A DNA stretch of 7,800 nt from Campylobacteraceae bacterium (GTDB taxonomy: Bacteria > Campylobacterota > Campylobacteria > Campylobacterales > Sulfurovaceae), in NCBI GenBank assembly GCA_027083075.1, contig JALWQQ010000052.1, forward strand, positions 1 to 7,800, read 5' to 3'. Each line of letters begins with the position of its first letter. Positions within the stretch are counted from its first letter, which is position 1. Below, in pieces: positions 6,028 to 7,800 of this stretch. Position numbers and translations under genes: made by a program. The notes under the pieces were generated by a model, which worked only from the letters and a program-made list of their open reading frames with translations, was not told the DNA's origin and made no database searches.

Positions 6028-6528
6028 ATGAAAAAGATCTATGCAACACTTTTGGTAGGAAGCAGCATTGCGATGAGCGGCACCTTTATGGATGCCGCTT
6101 GGGCACAGGCTATGTGTAGAGCTTGGAACAATAATGCTACCTTAAGCGGTAAACTCGGCAAATGGGCAAAAAACAACGGCGGCAAAGGGTACAAAATCGT
6201 ACGGATGTATCGTGACGGGTGCGGCAAAGCCAGTGCCATAGAACTACAGATCGCACCCAAAGGCGGTAAAGCCGTTTGCATCAAAGCCGGCAAAGCGAGT
6301 GCCCAAAAAGCCAACTATGATGTAGACTACATGATGCATGCGAAAGATAAGGATTGGACATGCATGGGCAAAGGAAGCTTCGGGTGTGGAGCGATGGGTG
6401 CCATGATGTCCGGAAAACTCAAATTTAAAGGACCGAAGCTTGAAGCGATGGGGGTGATGTCGCCCTTTGGCGCTTTTCTTAAACTTACAGGCTCCGTACC
6501 CGGCGATAAAAAGAGCTGTCCAAAATAG
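6028..6528 (+). CDS. Exported SCP2-like (sterol carrier protein fold) lipid-binding protein
   Basis: This is a 166-residue protein with a signal peptide (MKKIYATLLVGSSIAMSG, cleavage somewhere around residues 15-19), so it is probably periplasmic. Residues about 52-155 follow the SCP2 pattern: a strand-rich half, then VDYMMHAKDKDWTCMGKG (99-116), GAMGAMMSGKLKFKG (121-135) and a closing hydrophobic helix FGAFLKLTG (147-155). The MSGKLKFKG segment is the most typical. SCP2 domains bind lipids or other hydrophobic ligands; the ligand here is unknown. Six cysteines (30, 65, 84, 112, 120, 164) suggest disulfides, unlike cytoplasmic SCP2 proteins. The protein is rich in methionine (13). The ATG at 6028 has AGGGG at 6018-6022 as ribosome binding site; the in-frame GTG at 6022 lies within that site. 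It is divergent from the DUF255-led operon and convergent with the lipoprotein gene, 5 nt away. I recall similar secreted SCP2-like proteins in sulfur-oxidising Campylobacterota. Confidence 0.75.
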   Translation: MKKIYATLLVGSSIAMSGTFMDAAWAQAMCRAWNNNATLSGKLGKWAKNNGGKGYKIVRMYRDGCGKASAIELQIAPKGGKAVCIKAGKASAQKANYDVDYMMHAKDKDWTCMGKGSFGCGAMGAMMSGKLKFKGPKLEAMGVMSPFGAFLKLTGSVPGDKKSCPK

Positions 6529-6533
6529 ACAAA

Positions 6534-6830
6534 TCAACTCTCCACGATCGCCTGTCCTCTTAGGGTACAGACATACTCTTGCGAGTTTTGAAAGTGCCAA
6601 ACGCGCACTTGCGTATCGCTACTTAAGGGGGTTACCGTAGCACCGGTAGGCACCTCCGTCGCATCATTGATCGTACATCGATAGAGTCCGGTTGCAGGAT
6701 CAAGCGGACCGTGTCCAACCTCTATACCACCTTGGTGGTCGATACCCCAATTCTCTCCACCGCCACCACATCCGATAAGCAGCCAAACCGATACCGCCGC
6801 TACATATATGCTTCTCTTTTTTGTTTTCAT
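6534..6830 (-). CDS. Small lipoprotein of unknown function
   Basis: This is a 98-residue protein with a clear lipoprotein signal: basic start MKTKKR, hydrophobic stretch to residue 19, and lipobox LIGC with C21 as the lipidated cysteine. Glycine at position +2 (GCGGGG) means no inner-membrane retention signal, so outer-membrane location is likely. The mature part has two more cysteines (52 and 87), which could form one disulfide, and short strands such as YRCTIND and EYVCTLRGQ. I do not recognise a domain. Its ATG overlaps the stop of the upstream Ig-repeat protein by one base (TAATG), with GGAG 7 nt upstream (6838-6841), so the two are almost certainly translated together. It may help anchor, export or cap the larger surface protein, but that is inference from position only. 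Confidence 0.85.
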   Translation of the reverse strand: MKTKKRSIYVAAVSVWLLIGCGGGGENWGIDHQGGIEVGHGPLDPATGLYRCTINDATEVPTGATVTPLSSDTQVRVWHFQNSQEYVCTLRGQAIVES

Positions 6831-7800
6831 TACTTCTCTCCAAATCTTCTCGACTCATTAAGTTGAGCATCGATGATGATCACCATGCCGCCTTTCTCTT
6901 CTGTCTTCTCTAACCTTGCTGTCGTACCGGGCACAAACGATATCGGCTTACCTTCAAAGAGTGTTGCATCCGATGCGTTTGCACCACAGTTAGGATCGCT
7001 AAATCTATATCCCGTCGCTACTGCTCCATCTTTTTTGTAAAGCTTCACATATGCCGAGTAGCTTGACTTATCGCAGCTATCGGGTAGATTTTGGGCTACA
7101 ACTTCGGGTGCGGGGCTTGGCGTGGGCGATTGTACGAAGAGGCGCGTATTACCCTGCTCATCGCCCTCCTCTTTGACGATCTCAAGCTCCGAACCGATCT
7201 CTACTGTCGAACCATTTTTAGGAGCATTATCTCCTTGACCATAGATAAACTTCGTCTTTTGACCCGTCTCTTCACGGTACCAGCGCTTATAGGGTCTGGT
7301 TGCTTCAGGTGAACTGTTACCTGAGGTATCGGTCGCTTTGGCGGTTACATCACCGTCACCTTGCGCCGTATCGGAGATCGCTTCATAATGCCCATTGGCA
7401 TCGGCAATGACTGTTTTGGTTGTTCCATCGGGGAAGGTAACCGTAACCTTGGAACCGGGTTCGGCTTCACCCGTTACCTTCACTCTACCGTCGGGCAATG
7501 CCTCCGTGATAATGGTCGGTTTTTGCGGCGGTGTAATATCGATACCGCCTTTACTTCCCTCAACCAAGGTCTCTTCGGAGGTATTACCGCCCTTATCGGT
7601 CTGCGTTACCGAGAGGTTTTGCTCTTCGGTAGGTGCAGGATCGAGCGTACAACTCCACGTGCCGTCGGAAGCGACAAGCGCTTCGCAGCCCGTACCCGTA
7701 GGCTGGATTACCACATGCACGATAGCACCCGGTTCACCCGTACCGCTAACAGGCTGTCCGTTGGTCGGAGTATTGACCTGCGGTGCAGGCGGCTTAATAT
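6830..7800 (-). CDS. Surface protein with Ig-like repeats, C-terminal part (5' end outside window)
   Basis: The frame is open to the right edge; 322 residues are visible and the true start lies outside. The GTG at 7720 is an internal valine, because residues upstream continue the same repeat. Two bacterial Ig-like (Big_6-type) units are visible. The first spans about residues 3-78, with GTGEPGAIVHVVI, a cysteine pair C38/C50 and TDKGGNTSE. The second spans about 90-168, with VKVTGEAEPGSKVTVTFPDG, ADANGHYEA and ATDTSGNSSPEA. More repeats probably lie upstream. Residues 170-322 are a different, unrecognised segment with a proline linker (SPTPSPAPE, 223-231) and a possible disulfide C241-C271. 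The C-terminus has no LPXTG motif, no membrane helix and no obvious autotransporter barrel. Such repeats are typical of large secreted adhesins. The gene ends in TAATG with the small lipoprotein gene. Confidence 0.85.
   Translation of the reverse strand, partial: IKPPAPQVNTPTNGQPVSGTGEPGAIVHVVIQPTGTGCEALVASDGTWSCTLDPAPTEEQNLSVTQTDKGGNTSEETLVEGSKGGIDITPPQKPTIITEALPDGRVKVTGEAEPGSKVTVTFPDGTTKTVIADANGHYEAISDTAQGDGDVTAKATDTSGNSSPEATRPYKRWYREETGQKTKFIYGQGDNAPKNGSTVEIGSELEIVKEEGDEQGNTRLFVQSPTPSPAPEVVAQNLPDSCDKSSYSAYVKLYKKDGAVATGYRFSDPNCGANASDATLFEGKPISFVPGTTARLEKTEEKGGMVIIIDAQLNESRRFGEK

Noticed and set aside
6039..6600. Minus-strand frames opposite the SCP2-like gene.
   Set aside because: They are shadows: the plus-strand frame has a signal peptide, ribosome binding site and domain motifs, while the opposite frames match nothing.
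7718..7720. GTG at 7720 as the true start of the Ig-repeat protein.
   Set aside because: The frame continues upstream to the window edge with residues completing the same Ig-like unit, and there is no ribosome binding site before it.

Overview
The window looks like chromosomal DNA from a member of the Campylobacterota, probably a free-living sulfur-oxidising type related to Sulfurovum or Sulfurimonas. The evidence is the EF-Tu sequence, the tRNA(Thr-Tyr-Gly-Thr)-tuf gene order, a -10-dominated promoter style, and a secreted SCP2-like protein of a kind I recall from that group. The genus is an inference. Genes are tightly packed, with several overlapping or nearly touching.

Left part (1-1550): the 5' two thirds of tuf (EF-Tu) lie on the minus strand. 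Upstream of it, also on the minus strand, are four tRNA genes in transcription order Thr(UGU), Tyr(GUA), Gly(UCC), Thr(GGU). A near-consensus sigma70 promoter (1438-1466) precedes the cluster. This is the classic tRNA-tufB transcription unit. A long hairpin (889-932) sits between the last tRNA and tuf. yaaA (peroxide-stress protein) is divergent and starts at 1551.

Middle part (1551-5994): yaaA is on the plus strand. A candidate 35-residue one-helix membrane protein begins inside its 3' end. Converging on these is a minus-strand operon of three genes: a DUF255/YyaL-type thioredoxin-domain protein with a likely signal peptide, a small DUF309 protein, and a SagB/ThcOx-type protein with two nitroreductase-like domains. 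The first pair overlaps by 62 nt and the second by 4 nt (ATGA), so all three are probably translated from one mRNA. Their shared function is unknown.

Right part (6028-7800): a divergent plus-strand gene encodes an exported, six-cysteine SCP2-like lipid-carrier protein. Only 5 nt beyond its stop lies the end of a convergent minus-strand pair. That pair is the C-terminal part of a surface protein with Ig-like repeats (5' end outside the window) and a small lipoprotein coupled to it through a TAATG stop/start junction.

I see no mobile element, CRISPR array or phage gene. The less ordinary points are the small overlapping membrane ORF, the tuf leader hairpin, the export signal on the DUF255 protein, and the Ig-protein/lipoprotein pair. 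No clearly new system can be demonstrated from the sequence alone.
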